Positions 45,753-55,582 of a stretch of 64,000 nucleotides of DNA are shown here, in pieces. This stretch comes from Bacillus_BD sp963787345. Its GTDB lineage: Bacteria > Bacillota > Bacilli > Bacillales > Cytobacillaceae. Each line of letters opens with the position of its first letter. Positions within the stretch are counted from its first letter, which is position 1. The notes below the pieces were generated by a model. It had not been told where the DNA came from. It was given only the letters and a program-made list of their open reading frames with translations, and made no database searches. The position numbers and the translations under genes are program-made. Location: contig CAWBCW010000026.1 of assembly GCA_963787345.1 (NCBI GenBank), positions 186,001 through 250,000 of the forward strand. Reading direction: 5' to 3'.

Positions 45753-47837
45753 TTACGCCCAAGGCAGAACCTTTTTATACCAAGGGACCTTTGGCTTTTC
45801 ATCCTCAGGTGCGGTTGGTGCCTTTTTATCTTCTAATGGCTGTTCGTGTTGATATAAGTGTTCTGTACAATATTCAGTCGGCTCCGTTCCTGACGAAAAG
45901 TAAGTGAATCTCCGCACTGGGCAGTCTTCTGTTGCGAGCTTTCCGGTAGCGGGGTCAATATAGATTCCGACCGTACCTTCAGTCGGCTTAAAGGGTTTAG
46001 CGGGCTTGTCTTCCAATGCCTTTTCCATAAATTGAGCCCAAATCTTTTTAGCGTAGTTCTTATCAATCGTTAGCTCGAGCTCACGGCCATCATCGTAGCC
46101 GGTCCAAACAGCTGTTACGAGCTGAGGTGTAAAGCCAATCATCCAGCGATCACCACTCGTTGACCCAGACTTTCCGGCATACGTTTGTGTAAGGTCTTTT
46201 AGTATTGAACTACCTGTCACAGTTGCATAACCATTAAACTTTTTATCAAACATTCCGGTCATCATATGAGTCATAACATAGGCTAAATCAGGCCGTAATA
46301 CCTCTTTTGATTCTTTATGACGCTCGTAAATAAGATCGCCCTTATGATTTTCGACGCGCTTGATCATCACTGGTTCCACCTGTTTTCCGCCATTTGCAAA
46401 CAGGCTGTAGGCATTTGCCATCTCAATCACTTTAACTCCCGATGTCCCAAGAGCCAGCGAAGGAACCTCGGTCATTTTGGTTGTGAGTCCAAAACGTTTT
46501 GCGGTTTCAACCAATGTTTGTTCCCCGAGAAACAGGTGGGTTTTGACGGCATAGACATTATCTGAGACCGCAAGTGCCTCGGCCATTGTAATGTCACCTT
46601 CGGCATACTGATTATTAAAATTATGCGGGGTGTATACTTCTCGGTTGTCATCAAACCGAAATGATGTTTTTGTGCTATACATTTTGGTGACAGGGGTAAA
46701 GCCTTGTTCAAGAGCTGCATAATAAAGCAACGGTTTTAACGTCGATCCTGGCTGCCTTACTGCCTGGGTCACGCGGTTAAAAGGGCTTTCGGTATAATCC
46801 CTGCCGCCGACGAGTGCTTTCACATAGCCTGATTTTGGATCCATCGATACAAAACCTACTTGAATATCAGAGTCATCTGTCATTCTTGTCGCAATAAGAT
46901 CTTCTGCTATTTTTTGCTGCTCCAAATCTAAAGTTGTATAGACCTTTAATCCTCCAAGCTCAATCGTCCGTTCATCAATCTGTAATTCTCTTTTTAACAT
47001 TTGCCTGACCGCATCCTGAAAATAGGGGGCGGTAACAAGAGCATTGTGTTGATGTTTGCCAACAAAATGCAACTTTTCTTGTTTTGCCGATTCAAGCTGC
47101 TTTTCAGTAATGGTGTTATTTTCTGTCATTGCTGCTAAGATCACTTCTTGTCGGCTTTTTGCCTTTTCTAAATTGGCGAGTGGAGAGTAGATACTAGGCC
47201 CTTTAGGGATGCCAGCAAGCATTGATGCCTCACCCAATGTTAATTCAGCAGTATCTTTTCCAAAATAATATTGACTGGCAGCCTGAATCCCATATGCACC
47301 ATTGCCATAATAAATCGTGTTTAAATAGCCCTCAAGAATCTCTTGTTTGGAATAACTCATTTCAAGCCGGATCGTATAAAAAGCCTCAATCAGTTTTCGC
47401 TTCCACGTCTTTTCATGTTCAAGGTAAAGGTTGCGGGCAAATTGCTGACTGATTGTACTTGCCCCTTGTACTTTTGCCATCGCTTTGATATCAGCAAACG
47501 CCGCACCGGCAATTCGTTTATAATCAAAGCCATTGTGATTGTAAAAATTACGATCTTCAATGGAAAGGGTGGCATTGATTAAATGCGGGCTGATTCCATC
47601 GAGATCGACCCAATATCGTTTCTGTCCATTGTGACTTTCTCCAATGATGGTTCCGTCATCACTATAGTATAATGTCGATTGAGGAACCATAAGCGGTGGC
47701 GGACCGAGTACTTTGGCATAAATAAGAACCCCCATCAAACAGATGGCGAATAAAAACGTTGCTAAACAAGATAGAAATAATAAGGCACGAAGATATTTCA
47801 TTGTTTTACGAAATCGTTGATCAGTCATAATTTCCAA
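45753..47837 (-). CDS. pbpG: Bifunctional penicillin-binding protein PbpG (PBP2D)
   Basis: A 694-residue class A PBP with an N-terminal anchor helix. The glycosyltransferase domain (about 60-230) has SIEDRNFYNHNGFDYKR. The transpeptidase domain has the active serine in PGSTLKPLLYYA near residue 365, VSDNVYA as the SxN motif, and GKSGST as a KSG variant of the usual KTG. In B. subtilis it is expressed in the forespore and helps make spore wall. The best start is TTG 47837, giving MEIMTDQRF, parallel to the B. subtilis MDAMTNKRL start; ATG 47828 is the alternative. Confidence 0.92.
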   Translation of the reverse strand: MEIMTDQRFRKTMKYLRALLFLSCLATFLFAICLMGVLIYAKVLGPPPLMVPQSTLYYSDDGTIIGESHNGQKRYWVDLDGISPHLINATLSIEDRNFYNHNGFDYKRIAGAAFADIKAMAKVQGASTISQQFARNLYLEHEKTWKRKLIEAFYTIRLEMSYSKQEILEGYLNTIYYGNGAYGIQAASQYYFGKDTAELTLGEASMLAGIPKGPSIYSPLANLEKAKSRQEVILAAMTENNTITEKQLESAKQEKLHFVGKHQHNALVTAPYFQDAVRQMLKRELQIDERTIELGGLKVYTTLDLEQQKIAEDLIATRMTDDSDIQVGFVSMDPKSGYVKALVGGRDYTESPFNRVTQAVRQPGSTLKPLLYYAALEQGFTPVTKMYSTKTSFRFDDNREVYTPHNFNNQYAEGDITMAEALAVSDNVYAVKTHLFLGEQTLVETAKRFGLTTKMTEVPSLALGTSGVKVIEMANAYSLFANGGKQVEPVMIKRVENHKGDLIYERHKESKEVLRPDLAYVMTHMMTGMFDKKFNGYATVTGSSILKDLTQTYAGKSGSTSGDRWMIGFTPQLVTAVWTGYDDGRELELTIDKNYAKKIWAQFMEKALEDKPAKPFKPTEGTVGIYIDPATGKLATEDCPVRRFTYFSSGTEPTEYCTEHLYQHEQPLEDKKAPTAPEDEKPKVPWYKKVLPWA

Positions 47838-48114
47838 TGTCAAACACCGCCTTGAATGAAATACAAATACGCTTGTTCCTGCCCTAGTTGCTGACAGTGA
47901 AAGTGCCATTGTCTGTAAAAAGTTATAGATAGTACTAGTATTGAAATCTTTATCCACTTTTAAACATTTTTTAACAGACGAGGTAACTTTTTCTTTTCAT
48001 TTTGATGTTGTTCATCTATAATTTTTTTCGTGTTTGTTTTACATGTTCGGGGAAACTAAGAAAGCCTTTGTTTTAACGAAGATGGTCTGAAATGAATAAA
48101 AAGGAGGGACACAA

Positions 48115-48987
48115 ATGCGTTTTGATGAAGCTTATTCAGGTAATGTCTTTATTAAGAGCCATCCAGTTTATGGGGAAAGCCAAGCAGTGTTATATGGAAT
48201 GCCTATGGACTGGACGGTTAGTTTTCGACCGGGATCTCGTTTTGGTCCAACAAGGATTCGTGAAGTTTCTGTAGGGCTTGAAGAGTATAGTCCGTATTTG
48301 GAACGCGAATTAGATGAGGTAAAGTATTTTGATGCAGGGGATATCCCTTTGCCATTTGGGAACCCAGCGAGAAGTTTGGAATTGATTGAGGAATATGTCG
48401 ATCAACTTTTAATGGATGGAAAGTTTCCATTAGGGATGGGTGGCGAGCATTTAGTAACGTGGCCAGTAATTAAGGCTGTGTATAAGAAATATCCAGATTT
48501 AGCAATCATTCATATGGATGCCCATACAGACTTACGTGTGGAATATGAAGGGGAGCCGTTATCCCACTCCACTCCGATTCGTAAAGCAGCTGATTTAATT
48601 GGTCCGGAAAATATTTATTCGTTTGGGATTCGTTCTGGCATGAAGGAAGAGTTTCAGTGGGCAAAAGAGGCAGGCATGCATATTTATAAATTCGATGTTC
48701 ATAAGCCCCTTTGCGACGTATTACCGAAACTTTCAGGAAGACCTGTATATGTAACGATAGATATTGATGTATTAGATCCAGCTCATGCTCCTGGTACAGG
48801 TACGGTCGATGCAGGAGGGATTACGTCAAAGGAGTTGCTGGCTTCTATTCATGAGATTGCTCAATCTAATGTTAAAGTGATAGGTGCTGATTTAGTTGAA
48901 GTTGCACCTGTTTATGATACATCTGAACAAACGGTTAATACGGCAAGTAAGTTGATTCGTGAAATGATATTAGGCTTCGTTAAATAA
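48115..48987 (+). CDS. speB: Agmatinase SpeB
   Basis: A 290-residue ureohydrolase making putrescine and urea from agmatine. The binuclear manganese ligands are visible in GMGGEHL, HMDAHTDLR and TIDIDVLDPAHAPGTGT. The sequence matches B. subtilis SpeB. In B. subtilis speE (spermidine synthase) lies between pbpG and speB; here the 277-base gap contains no gene, so speE is missing at this locus. ATG follows AAGGAGGG. A hairpin follows. Confidence 0.94.
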   Translation: MRFDEAYSGNVFIKSHPVYGESQAVLYGMPMDWTVSFRPGSRFGPTRIREVSVGLEEYSPYLERELDEVKYFDAGDIPLPFGNPARSLELIEEYVDQLLMDGKFPLGMGGEHLVTWPVIKAVYKKYPDLAIIHMDAHTDLRVEYEGEPLSHSTPIRKAADLIGPENIYSFGIRSGMKEEFQWAKEAGMHIYKFDVHKPLCDVLPKLSGRPVYVTIDIDVLDPAHAPGTGTVDAGGITSKELLASIHEIAQSNVKVIGADLVEVAPVYDTSEQTVNTASKLIREMILGFVK

Positions 48988-49012
48988 TGGGGGCTTGTCC
49001 CCCTTTATTTTT
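48987..49012. terminator. Terminator after speB
   Basis: GGGGG / CCCCC stem with a 5-base loop, followed by TTTATTTTTT. Confidence 0.82.
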
Positions 49013-49382
49013 TAACGGTATTCAATACCATATTGACCAATGCTTGAAAGGGGTAGGGGATATAATCGATTTTATCGGCCTTTTCTGAGACAGGAGCATG
49101 ATAAGCAGCTTTTAAACGGTCGACCATATAGACAATATTAAAGTGCCTTTTGTTAAGCACCTTTTCACTTTCTTCAATATTCACAAACCAATATTCAGTA
49201 TCCTTGAAAATCACTCTATCCTGTCTTACAGTTTCAGGCTCAATCTGAAACGTATGTAATTCAGTGATTAAGTCTTCTCGCGTTTCCTTTGCATCCACTT
49301 TTTCTTGTTCATCATTCCCGTAAAATAGACCGATCTTTTTTCGCTTTTTCAATGTTTTAATCAATCCTTTAATTGTGGTCAC
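49005..49382 (-). CDS. Small basic protein of unknown function
   Basis: A 116 to 125-residue cytosolic protein with a basic N-terminus (LKKRKKIGLFYGN) and a mixed alpha/beta pattern. I do not recognise it. A TATAAT -10 element lies only four bases before the longest start (GTG 49382), so the mRNA would begin near or inside that codon. TTG 49352, 12 bases after AAAGGA, is therefore the likelier start. It is convergent with speB and divergent from ywiB. Confidence 0.6.
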   Translation of the reverse strand: MTTIKGLIKTLKKRKKIGLFYGNDEQEKVDAKETREDLITELHTFQIEPETVRQDRVIFKDTEYWFVNIEESEKVLNKRHFNIVYMVDRLKAAYHAPVSEKADKIDYIPYPFQALVNMVLNTVKK

Positions 49383-49533
49383 TTCTATTATACCATTTGA
49401 TTAGGGTTGAATTTTTCTAATAAAGGTTATTCTAATGATGAAATTGTTCAGGAAGTATGAGGAAATCTTGAAACCTGCTGGCAAAAAATTTATACTTAGT
49501 AGGTTACATGTTCGCAGAAAAGGGGTGTGGCAG

Positions 49534-49977
49534 TTGGCTATCTTACAAACAGGGCAATTGCCTGTTAAAATAACAGTAAATACGACGATACATAATGGAT
49601 CAGAGAAGGAAACATATGAATTAGTGACATTCGGCCATTTTTATAAAAAAGCCAATTCCGTATATCTTCGCTATGAAGAATATTCGGAAGAAGGAACGAT
49701 TCAAACCGTTGTAAAAATTTCCGGACAAGAAGGCGCTCTCTTACGGTCAGGAGCCGTCAAAATGAAGATCCCGTTTCAAAAGAATAAACGGTTAACAGGG
49801 AGTTATGAAACACCTTATGGATTGTTTGAGTTAAGCACCGTAACATCCAAAATTCATCATTCCTTTGATGAGGAAGTTAGTGAGGGTGAATTTTCCTTTT
49901 TATACCGATTAACGATGCAAGGGTCAGATGCAGGTACATATCAATTAACGATTCGCTTTGAGGAGGATCAATCATGA
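49534..49977 (+). CDS. ywiB: YwiB family protein (DUF1934)
   Basis: A 147-residue beta-barrel-like protein of DUF1934. Recognisable blocks are VYLRYEEYSEEGTIQTVVKI, LLRSGAVKMKIPF and the acidic C-terminal FEEDQS. B. subtilis YwiB is about 142 residues, which fits the start TTG 49534 after AAAAGGGGTG. An upstream ATG at 49435 would add 33 unconserved residues. It overlaps argS by 4 bases, as in other Bacillus. Function unknown. Confidence 0.85.
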   Translation: MAILQTGQLPVKITVNTTIHNGSEKETYELVTFGHFYKKANSVYLRYEEYSEEGTIQTVVKISGQEGALLRSGAVKMKIPFQKNKRLTGSYETPYGLFELSTVTSKIHHSFDEEVSEGEFSFLYRLTMQGSDAGTYQLTIRFEEDQS

Positions 49978-51644
49978 ATATAGTCGAGCAAGTGAAGACG
50001 AAATTAAAAAACGAGATTTCAGCCGCAGTTGTAAAAGCAAAGTTGGCGACAGAGGATCAACTTCCTGACGTGATTTTGGAAGTTCCAAAGGATAAAGTAA
50101 ATGGGGATTATTCAACTAACATGGCGATGCAGTTAGCGCGGATCGCCAAAAAGGCACCTAAAGTCATTGCGGAAGAGTTAGTCGCTCATTTTGACAAAGC
50201 ACAAGCTTCAATTGAAAAAATTGAAATCGCTGGGCCAGGGTTTATTAATTTTTACATGAATAACAGTTATTTAACGGATTTAATTCCAGCCATTTTAGAA
50301 GCAGGGGATCAATACGGCGAAACAACTGTGGGGAATGCTCAAAAAGTCCAAGTTGAGTTTGTTTCAGCTAACCCAACAGGGGATTTACATTTAGGACACG
50401 CCCGCGGTGCAGCGGTAGGGGATTCACTTTGTAATATTTTAGACAAAGCTGGCTTTAATGTATCACGGGAATATTATATTAATGATGCTGGAAACCAAAT
50501 CAATAATCTTGCGCTTTCAGTAGAGGCACGTTATTTCCAAGCGCTTGGCACAGATAAGCCAATGCCGGAGGATGGCTACCACGGGGCTGATATTATAGGG
50601 ATTGGAAAAAGATTAGCCGAAGAGTTTGGCGATAAATTTGTGGAAATGGATGAAAAAGAACGTTTCGACCAATTCCGCGAGTATGGCTTGAAATATGAAA
50701 TGGAGAAATTGAAGAAGGACCTAGAAGACTTCCGTGTGGGGTTTGACGTATGGTTCTCAGAAACATCTCTTTATCAAAATGGAAAAATCGATGAAGCACT
50801 TCAGGCGTTAAAGAAGGCTGGCTATATCTTTGAACAAGATGGAGCGACTTGGTTACGCTCGACTGACTTTGGGGATGACAAAGATCGTGTTTTAATTAAG
50901 CAAGATGGTTCTTATACTTACTTGTTGCCTGACATTGCCTATCACCGGGATAAGTTAGCACGCGGTTTTGAAAAGCTGATTAATATTTGGGGTGCTGATC
51001 ACCATGGCTATATCCCAAGAATGAAAGCAGCGATTCAGTCGTTAGGCTATGATGCGGATACCCTTGAAGTTGAGATTATCCAGCTCGTTCATTTATATAA
51101 AAATGGCGAAAAAATGAAAATGAGCAAGCGGACGGGTAAAGCGGTAACGATGAGGGAGCTTGTTGAGGAAGTCGGATTGGATGCGACTCGCTATTTCTTT
51201 GCAATGAGGAGTGCGGACACTCATATGGATTTCGACCTAGACTTAGCGGTCTCGCAGTCGAACGACAATCCTGTTTATTATTCGCAGTATGCACATGCCC
51301 GAATTTGCAGCATTCTCCGTCAAGCAGAGGAACAAAATGTGAGCGTAAAGTCAGACGTTGATTTTTCTTACATCCAGTCTGAAAAAGAGTTTGATGTCTT
51401 GAAGAAACTTGGGGAGTTCCCAGAGGCAGTCGGTGAGGCAGCCGTGAAGAGAATGCCTCACCGTATTACGAATTATATTTTTGAATTAGCATCGGCTTTC
51501 CATAGCTTCTACAATGCCGAAAAAGTATTAGATTTAGAGCAAATAGAGAAAACTGCCGCACGTCTTGCGTTAATCAAATCTGTTCAAACTACATTGAAGA
51601 ATGCGTTAGCGTTAATTGGAGTATCAGCTCCAGAAAAAATGTAA
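49974..51644 (+). CDS. argS: Arginyl-tRNA synthetase
   Basis: A 556-residue class I synthetase. The HIGH motif appears as DLHLGHARGAA near residue 130 and the KMSK motif as KMSKRTGKAV near residue 385. The C-terminal DALR anticodon-binding domain is complete. Length matches B. subtilis ArgS. It overlaps ywiB by ATGA and has GAGGA before the start. I see no T-box leader. Confidence 0.97.
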   Translation: MNIVEQVKTKLKNEISAAVVKAKLATEDQLPDVILEVPKDKVNGDYSTNMAMQLARIAKKAPKVIAEELVAHFDKAQASIEKIEIAGPGFINFYMNNSYLTDLIPAILEAGDQYGETTVGNAQKVQVEFVSANPTGDLHLGHARGAAVGDSLCNILDKAGFNVSREYYINDAGNQINNLALSVEARYFQALGTDKPMPEDGYHGADIIGIGKRLAEEFGDKFVEMDEKERFDQFREYGLKYEMEKLKKDLEDFRVGFDVWFSETSLYQNGKIDEALQALKKAGYIFEQDGATWLRSTDFGDDKDRVLIKQDGSYTYLLPDIAYHRDKLARGFEKLINIWGADHHGYIPRMKAAIQSLGYDADTLEVEIIQLVHLYKNGEKMKMSKRTGKAVTMRELVEEVGLDATRYFFAMRSADTHMDFDLDLAVSQSNDNPVYYSQYAHARICSILRQAEEQNVSVKSDVDFSYIQSEKEFDVLKKLGEFPEAVGEAAVKRMPHRITNYIFELASAFHSFYNAEKVLDLEQIEKTAARLALIKSVQTTLKNALALIGVSAPEKM

Positions 51645-51652
51645 AAATAAGT

Positions 51653-51697
51653 TAGATGTCAGGCGCCCCCAAATTTATGGGAGGTGCCTGACATCTA
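51653..51697. terminator. Bidirectional terminator between argS and clsB
   Basis: AGATGTCAGGC / GCCTGACATCT arms enclose a further CGCCCCC / GGGAGGTG-like pairing, between convergent genes. Confidence 0.85.
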
Positions 51698-52894
51698 TAA
51701 TAATATCGATAATGCCCGAGCTGTATACTCTTTGCATAACTTCCACGGGTTTAGGAAGTATAAATCCTTTTGCTTCATTTGTTTGGCATTGTTTTGATCC
51801 ACTTTTAAGATCTTCAACACTTCCCCAATATAATCTTTATCGTAAGTATAACAATTAAGTTCGTAATTTAAGTAAAAGCTTCTCTTATCAAAATTAGCTG
51901 TGCCAATATCGCAGACCTTGTCATCGATGATGTGAATCTTGGCATGATAAAACCCCTTTTGGTATTGGTAGATTGTTGCCCCTTGTGGGAGTAGCTTTCT
52001 AAAGTATGGATAGGAGGCTTCCTTGACTAAAGGATGGTCCGCTGTTTCAGGTACCAAAATCTCCAGTTTTACTCCTCTTTTCAGGGCTGATTCTAATTCT
52101 GATAACACCTTTTTTCCAGGAATAAAATAGGGTGTGCCAATTAAGATTGACTTTTCTGCTTGCCGAATGAGTTTTAAAAACGTTTCTTCAAGGTAAAAGC
52201 CTTCGGACGGGAGTAATTGATGACGGTAAGGGCCCTTCTCTAATGGTGGGAAGTATGGGTCACGATAGCGCAGGTGGATCTTAGCTGCCATTTGCCAGTC
52301 ATCTATAAAGATATCCTGTAAGTCTTGAACGCCTTCCCCTTGAATTTTTAAATGGTAATCTCGCCAAGGGTTTAATTTTTTATCCTCATTAATATATTCT
52401 TTGCCTACATTAAATCCACCTAGATAGCCAACTTTTCCGTCAATAACTGTAATTTTACGATGGTTCCTTGTGTTAAAGGAGTAAAAAAGGAAAGGGAATT
52501 TAGGAACTTGTGAAAAGGCCAGTTGGACACCAGACTTTTCAAGCAGTTTAGCGATTTTTCGTTTTTTCTTCAAACAGCCAACCCAATCGAGCAATAGCCG
52601 AACTTCGACGCCCTCTCTTGCCTTTTCTTTTAAGATCGATAAAAACTCTAAGCTGATTCCATCATCCTTCAAGATATAGAAAAGCACATGGATATGTTTC
52701 TCTGCTTTCCTTAGCTCAGCAAAATAATCTCGAAATAATTCAGGTCCAGATGTAAACGGGTTTATGTAGCTTTCCCGGATTGGATAGGTTTTTATTTTAA
52801 GGTGTTTCAGATGCTGCTTACGGCCAAATACAAAATCCAATCCGATCCATATGGCCAGAACGAGTAAGAGCACTAGAATGATTTTCAAAAGCAT
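51695..52894 (-). CDS. clsB: Cardiolipin synthase-like phospholipase D protein (YwiE)
   Basis: About 399 residues. One N-terminal helix is followed by two PLD domains with HRKITVIDGKVGYLGG near residue 160 and HAKIHIIDDKVCDIGTANFD near residue 335. Both HKD motifs are present. It condenses two phosphatidylglycerols to cardiolipin. The gene after argS corresponds to B. subtilis ywiE/clsB. TGGAGG lies just before ATG 52894, and TTG 52888 gives better spacing; ATG 52909 precedes the site. Confidence 0.88.
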   Translation of the reverse strand: MLLKIILVLLLVLAIWIGLDFVFGRKQHLKHLKIKTYPIRESYINPFTSGPELFRDYFAELRKAEKHIHVLFYILKDDGISLEFLSILKEKAREGVEVRLLLDWVGCLKKKRKIAKLLEKSGVQLAFSQVPKFPFLFYSFNTRNHRKITVIDGKVGYLGGFNVGKEYINEDKKLNPWRDYHLKIQGEGVQDLQDIFIDDWQMAAKIHLRYRDPYFPPLEKGPYRHQLLPSEGFYLEETFLKLIRQAEKSILIGTPYFIPGKKVLSELESALKRGVKLEILVPETADHPLVKEASYPYFRKLLPQGATIYQYQKGFYHAKIHIIDDKVCDIGTANFDKRSFYLNYELNCYTYDKDYIGEVLKILKVDQNNAKQMKQKDLYFLNPWKLCKEYTARALSILL

Positions 52895-52909
52895 GCGCCT
52901 CCAATCCAT

Positions 52910-53380
52910 GAACGCTGGCTAAGAATATCTGTATGCCTTTGCCTGCGTGCCCCACATCTCGTGGGCTTAACTTCTCTTTAGTATGTACGGGAAAGGTTTA
53001 TCCTATGTTTTGGAAAGGAATCTTCTGAAAGAGACTGGCATAAGTTTGAAAAACATAGAAAATAAATATTTTGATTATATAATCCGTATAAAATTTTTTT
53101 CCTACTCACTAAAAAGTCATACTTTAAATCAATCATCCCACATATTTTATCTAATAAGGGATTGATTTATATGATTTCCTCCTCTCTTAGGGGAAAAAGA
53201 TTAGATAGAATAAAACTTTTAGTATCTTGTTTCTATTCAAATAAAACAAATCGTAATATAATAATAGACAAAAGAGTTTTCAGTATTTTTAGAAAAATAT
53301 TTTTCATGCTTCACGGCAAGCTTTTCTTTCTTCGCTTTATGTCAATTCCGAAGTCGTTACGGCAGTTAGGAGGAATTCCT
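52910..53380. other. AT-rich intergenic region before the acyl-CoA cluster
   Basis: 471 bases without a convincing gene. B. subtilis-type genomes commonly have a fadF/ywjF-like iron-sulfur gene near here; I see no remnant. A hairpin AAATCAATC / GATTGATTT lies at 53126-53168, and a CCCAC / GTGGG stem at about 52951. The region must hold the cluster promoter. Confidence 0.55.
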
Positions 53381-54565
53381 TTGCAAAGAAGAACGGTGAT
53401 CTTAAGTGGGGCCCGCACGCCTTTTGGTAAATTAGGCGGTAGTTTAAAGAGCCTGTCAGCCTCCGATCTTGGAGCGATTGCTATTAAAGAAGCGGTAAAA
53501 CAAGCTGGAGTTTCTGGCCAAGAGGTAAATAGTGTCATCATGGGTACAGTTCTACAGGGAGGACAGGGACAGATCCCTTCACGGCAGGCAGCGATCAAAG
53601 CAGGCCTTCCATGGGAGGTCAAAACTGAGACAATAAACAAGGTTTGTGCTTCAGGTATGAGAAGTGTTACATTGGGGGATCAAATTATTCGTACAGGTGA
53701 CGAGGAGGTGATTGTTGCAGGTGGGATGGAATCAATGAGTCAGGCTCCTTTTTTTCTTCAATATGCACGCTTTGGTCTGCGAATGGAGAATTCATCGATA
53801 AAAGATTTAATGATATTCGATGGATTAACTTGTAGTTTTACGGGTGTTCACATGGGTATTTACGGAGATCAAGCTGCTAAAAGGTTAAATATAAGTCGAG
53901 AAGATCAGGATCAGTGGGCATTAAGAAGTCATGAGAGAGCAGTCTATGCAATAGAAAAGGGGCGATTCGCAGAAGAAATCGCACCAATAGAAATACAGGG
54001 GAGAAAAGGGAACCGTCATATTGATCAAGATGAGTCACCGAGAAGCGATACGACATTAGATAAATTAGCGAGGTTACAAGCTGTTTTTAGTAAAGATGGA
54101 TGCATTACAGCTGGGAATGCGCCTGGTGTTAATGATGGCGGGGCAGCGCTCGTTTTAATGAGTGAAGCGCGAGCGCTGCGTGAGAACCGAAGGCCGGCAG
54201 CACTTATTTTAGGTCATGCTGAGGTGGCGGTAGAAGCTAAGGATTTCCCGATAACACCTGGGCTTGTGATTAAAAAGTTGCTCCAGAAGACAGGAAAAGC
54301 GAAAGAAGATATCGATTTAATTGAAATCAATGAAGCTTTTGCAGCTGTTTCATTGGCATCAATTGGAATTGCAGGGATAGAAAGAGAAAAAGTAAATGTT
54401 AATGGTGGTGCGATTGCCCTAGGGCATCCGATTGGAGCGAGCGGAACGAGAATTATCTTGACGCTTATGTACGAATTAAAACGGCGTGGCGGTGGCATTG
54501 GGATTGCTGCGATTTGCAGCGGTGGCGGTCAAGGCGATGCCATCATGATTGAAGTTCTAAAATAA
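53381..54565 (+). CDS. mmgA: Acetyl-CoA acetyltransferase (thiolase)
   Basis: A 394-residue thiolase. The nucleophilic cysteine lies in NKVCASGMRSV near residue 88, the histidine in GHPIGASGTR near 350 and the second cysteine in CSGGGQGDA near 380. It condenses or cleaves acetoacetyl-CoA-type substrates. The start is TTG 53381 after TAGGAGG; an open frame extends upstream to 53162 but is AT-rich and unconserved. The mmgA symbol is by cluster analogy (mmgA, mmgB, mmgC). It heads the acyl-CoA operon. Confidence 0.87.
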   Translation: MQRRTVILSGARTPFGKLGGSLKSLSASDLGAIAIKEAVKQAGVSGQEVNSVIMGTVLQGGQGQIPSRQAAIKAGLPWEVKTETINKVCASGMRSVTLGDQIIRTGDEEVIVAGGMESMSQAPFFLQYARFGLRMENSSIKDLMIFDGLTCSFTGVHMGIYGDQAAKRLNISREDQDQWALRSHERAVYAIEKGRFAEEIAPIEIQGRKGNRHIDQDESPRSDTTLDKLARLQAVFSKDGCITAGNAPGVNDGGAALVLMSEARALRENRRPAALILGHAEVAVEAKDFPITPGLVIKKLLQKTGKAKEDIDLIEINEAFAAVSLASIGIAGIEREKVNVNGGAIALGHPIGASGTRIILTLMYELKRRGGGIGIAAICSGGGQGDAIMIEVLK

Positions 54566-54615
54566 AAACGCTTCCAATTCCAGGGTGTCATCCGCATTTT
54601 ATGAGGAGGATTAAT

Positions 54616-55467
54616 TTGAGTATCGAAAGGATTATGGTGATCGGTGCAGGTCAAATGGGATCAGGCATTGCACAAGTTTGTTTACAAGCAGGTTTTCAAG
54701 TAAGTTTATATGATATTCAACAGGAGTTTATTCAACGAGGATTCAATAAGATTGATCAAAACCTTTCAGGATTGATTCATAAAGGAAGATTGAGTGACGA
54801 GGAAAAAGAAAGTTCCTTGTCCCGGCTTACGATTACACCGAAGATAGAGGCCGCCCAAGGAGTTGATTTAATCATTGAGGCGGCAGTAGAAAAGATGGAA
54901 GTTAAAACGGAGATTTTTAAAAAGTTAGATGAGATCGTCGAGCCTCATACGATTTTAGCCAGTAACACCTCATCGCTTCCCATCACAGAGATTGCGGCAG
55001 CGACAGCGAGTCCACATCGGGTTATTGGAATGCACTTTATGAATCCTGTTCCTGTCATGAAGCTCGTAGAAATTATTCGAGGATTGGCAACGAGTGATGA
55101 AGTCTTTCAGGCGGTAAAGCAAACGGCCGAAACATTAGGAAAAACTCCTGTTGAGGTCCATGATTTTCCTGGCTTTGTGTCAAACCGGATTTTAATGCCA
55201 ATGATCAATGAAGCGATTTTTACTTTATATGAAGGGGTCGCCTCGAAGGAAAGTATTGATGAAGTCATGAAGTTGGGGATGAATCATCCGATGGGACCTT
55301 TAACGCTCGCAGATTTTATTGGTTTGGATACTTGTCTTTCGATTATGGAAACTTTGCACGCGGGGTTTGGAGATGATAAATATCGCCCGTGTCCATTGCT
55401 TCGTAAGTATGTGAAAGCTGGCTGGTTAGGAAAAAAAACAGGCCGAGGATTCTATGTATACGAGTAA
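54616..55467 (+). CDS. mmgB: 3-hydroxybutyryl-CoA dehydrogenase
   Basis: A 283-residue NAD-dependent 3-hydroxyacyl-CoA dehydrogenase. The Rossmann motif is VIGAGQMGSGIAQV. The active-site segments SNTSSLPITEIAA and GMHFMNPVPVMKLVEII carry the catalytic histidine, and HPMGPLTLADFIGLD follows. The start is TTG 54616 after GAGGAGGA; ATG 54601 includes that site. It follows the thiolase by 50 bases. Confidence 0.91.
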   Translation: MSIERIMVIGAGQMGSGIAQVCLQAGFQVSLYDIQQEFIQRGFNKIDQNLSGLIHKGRLSDEEKESSLSRLTITPKIEAAQGVDLIIEAAVEKMEVKTEIFKKLDEIVEPHTILASNTSSLPITEIAAATASPHRVIGMHFMNPVPVMKLVEIIRGLATSDEVFQAVKQTAETLGKTPVEVHDFPGFVSNRILMPMINEAIFTLYEGVASKESIDEVMKLGMNHPMGPLTLADFIGLDTCLSIMETLHAGFGDDKYRPCPLLRKYVKAGWLGKKTGRGFYVYE

Positions 55468-55582
55468 AGCAGACGTTGGGCTTCATGAGCTTATGACTCT
55501 TTCCAAAAAAACAAATCTGCAATATCTACTTTAAAAAGCTTACAGCCCGCTTCAGGTTTAGACCCTGATGAGGAGGGATTGC

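Noticed and set aside
49800..49980. T-box leader for argS
   Set aside because: argS overlaps the ywiB coding sequence by 4 bases, leaving no leader, and no T-box sequence was seen.
53162..53380. N-terminal extension of the thiolase
   Set aside because: TAGGAGG before TTG 53381 and the normal thiolase length fix the start downstream; the upstream part is AT-rich and unlike thiolases.
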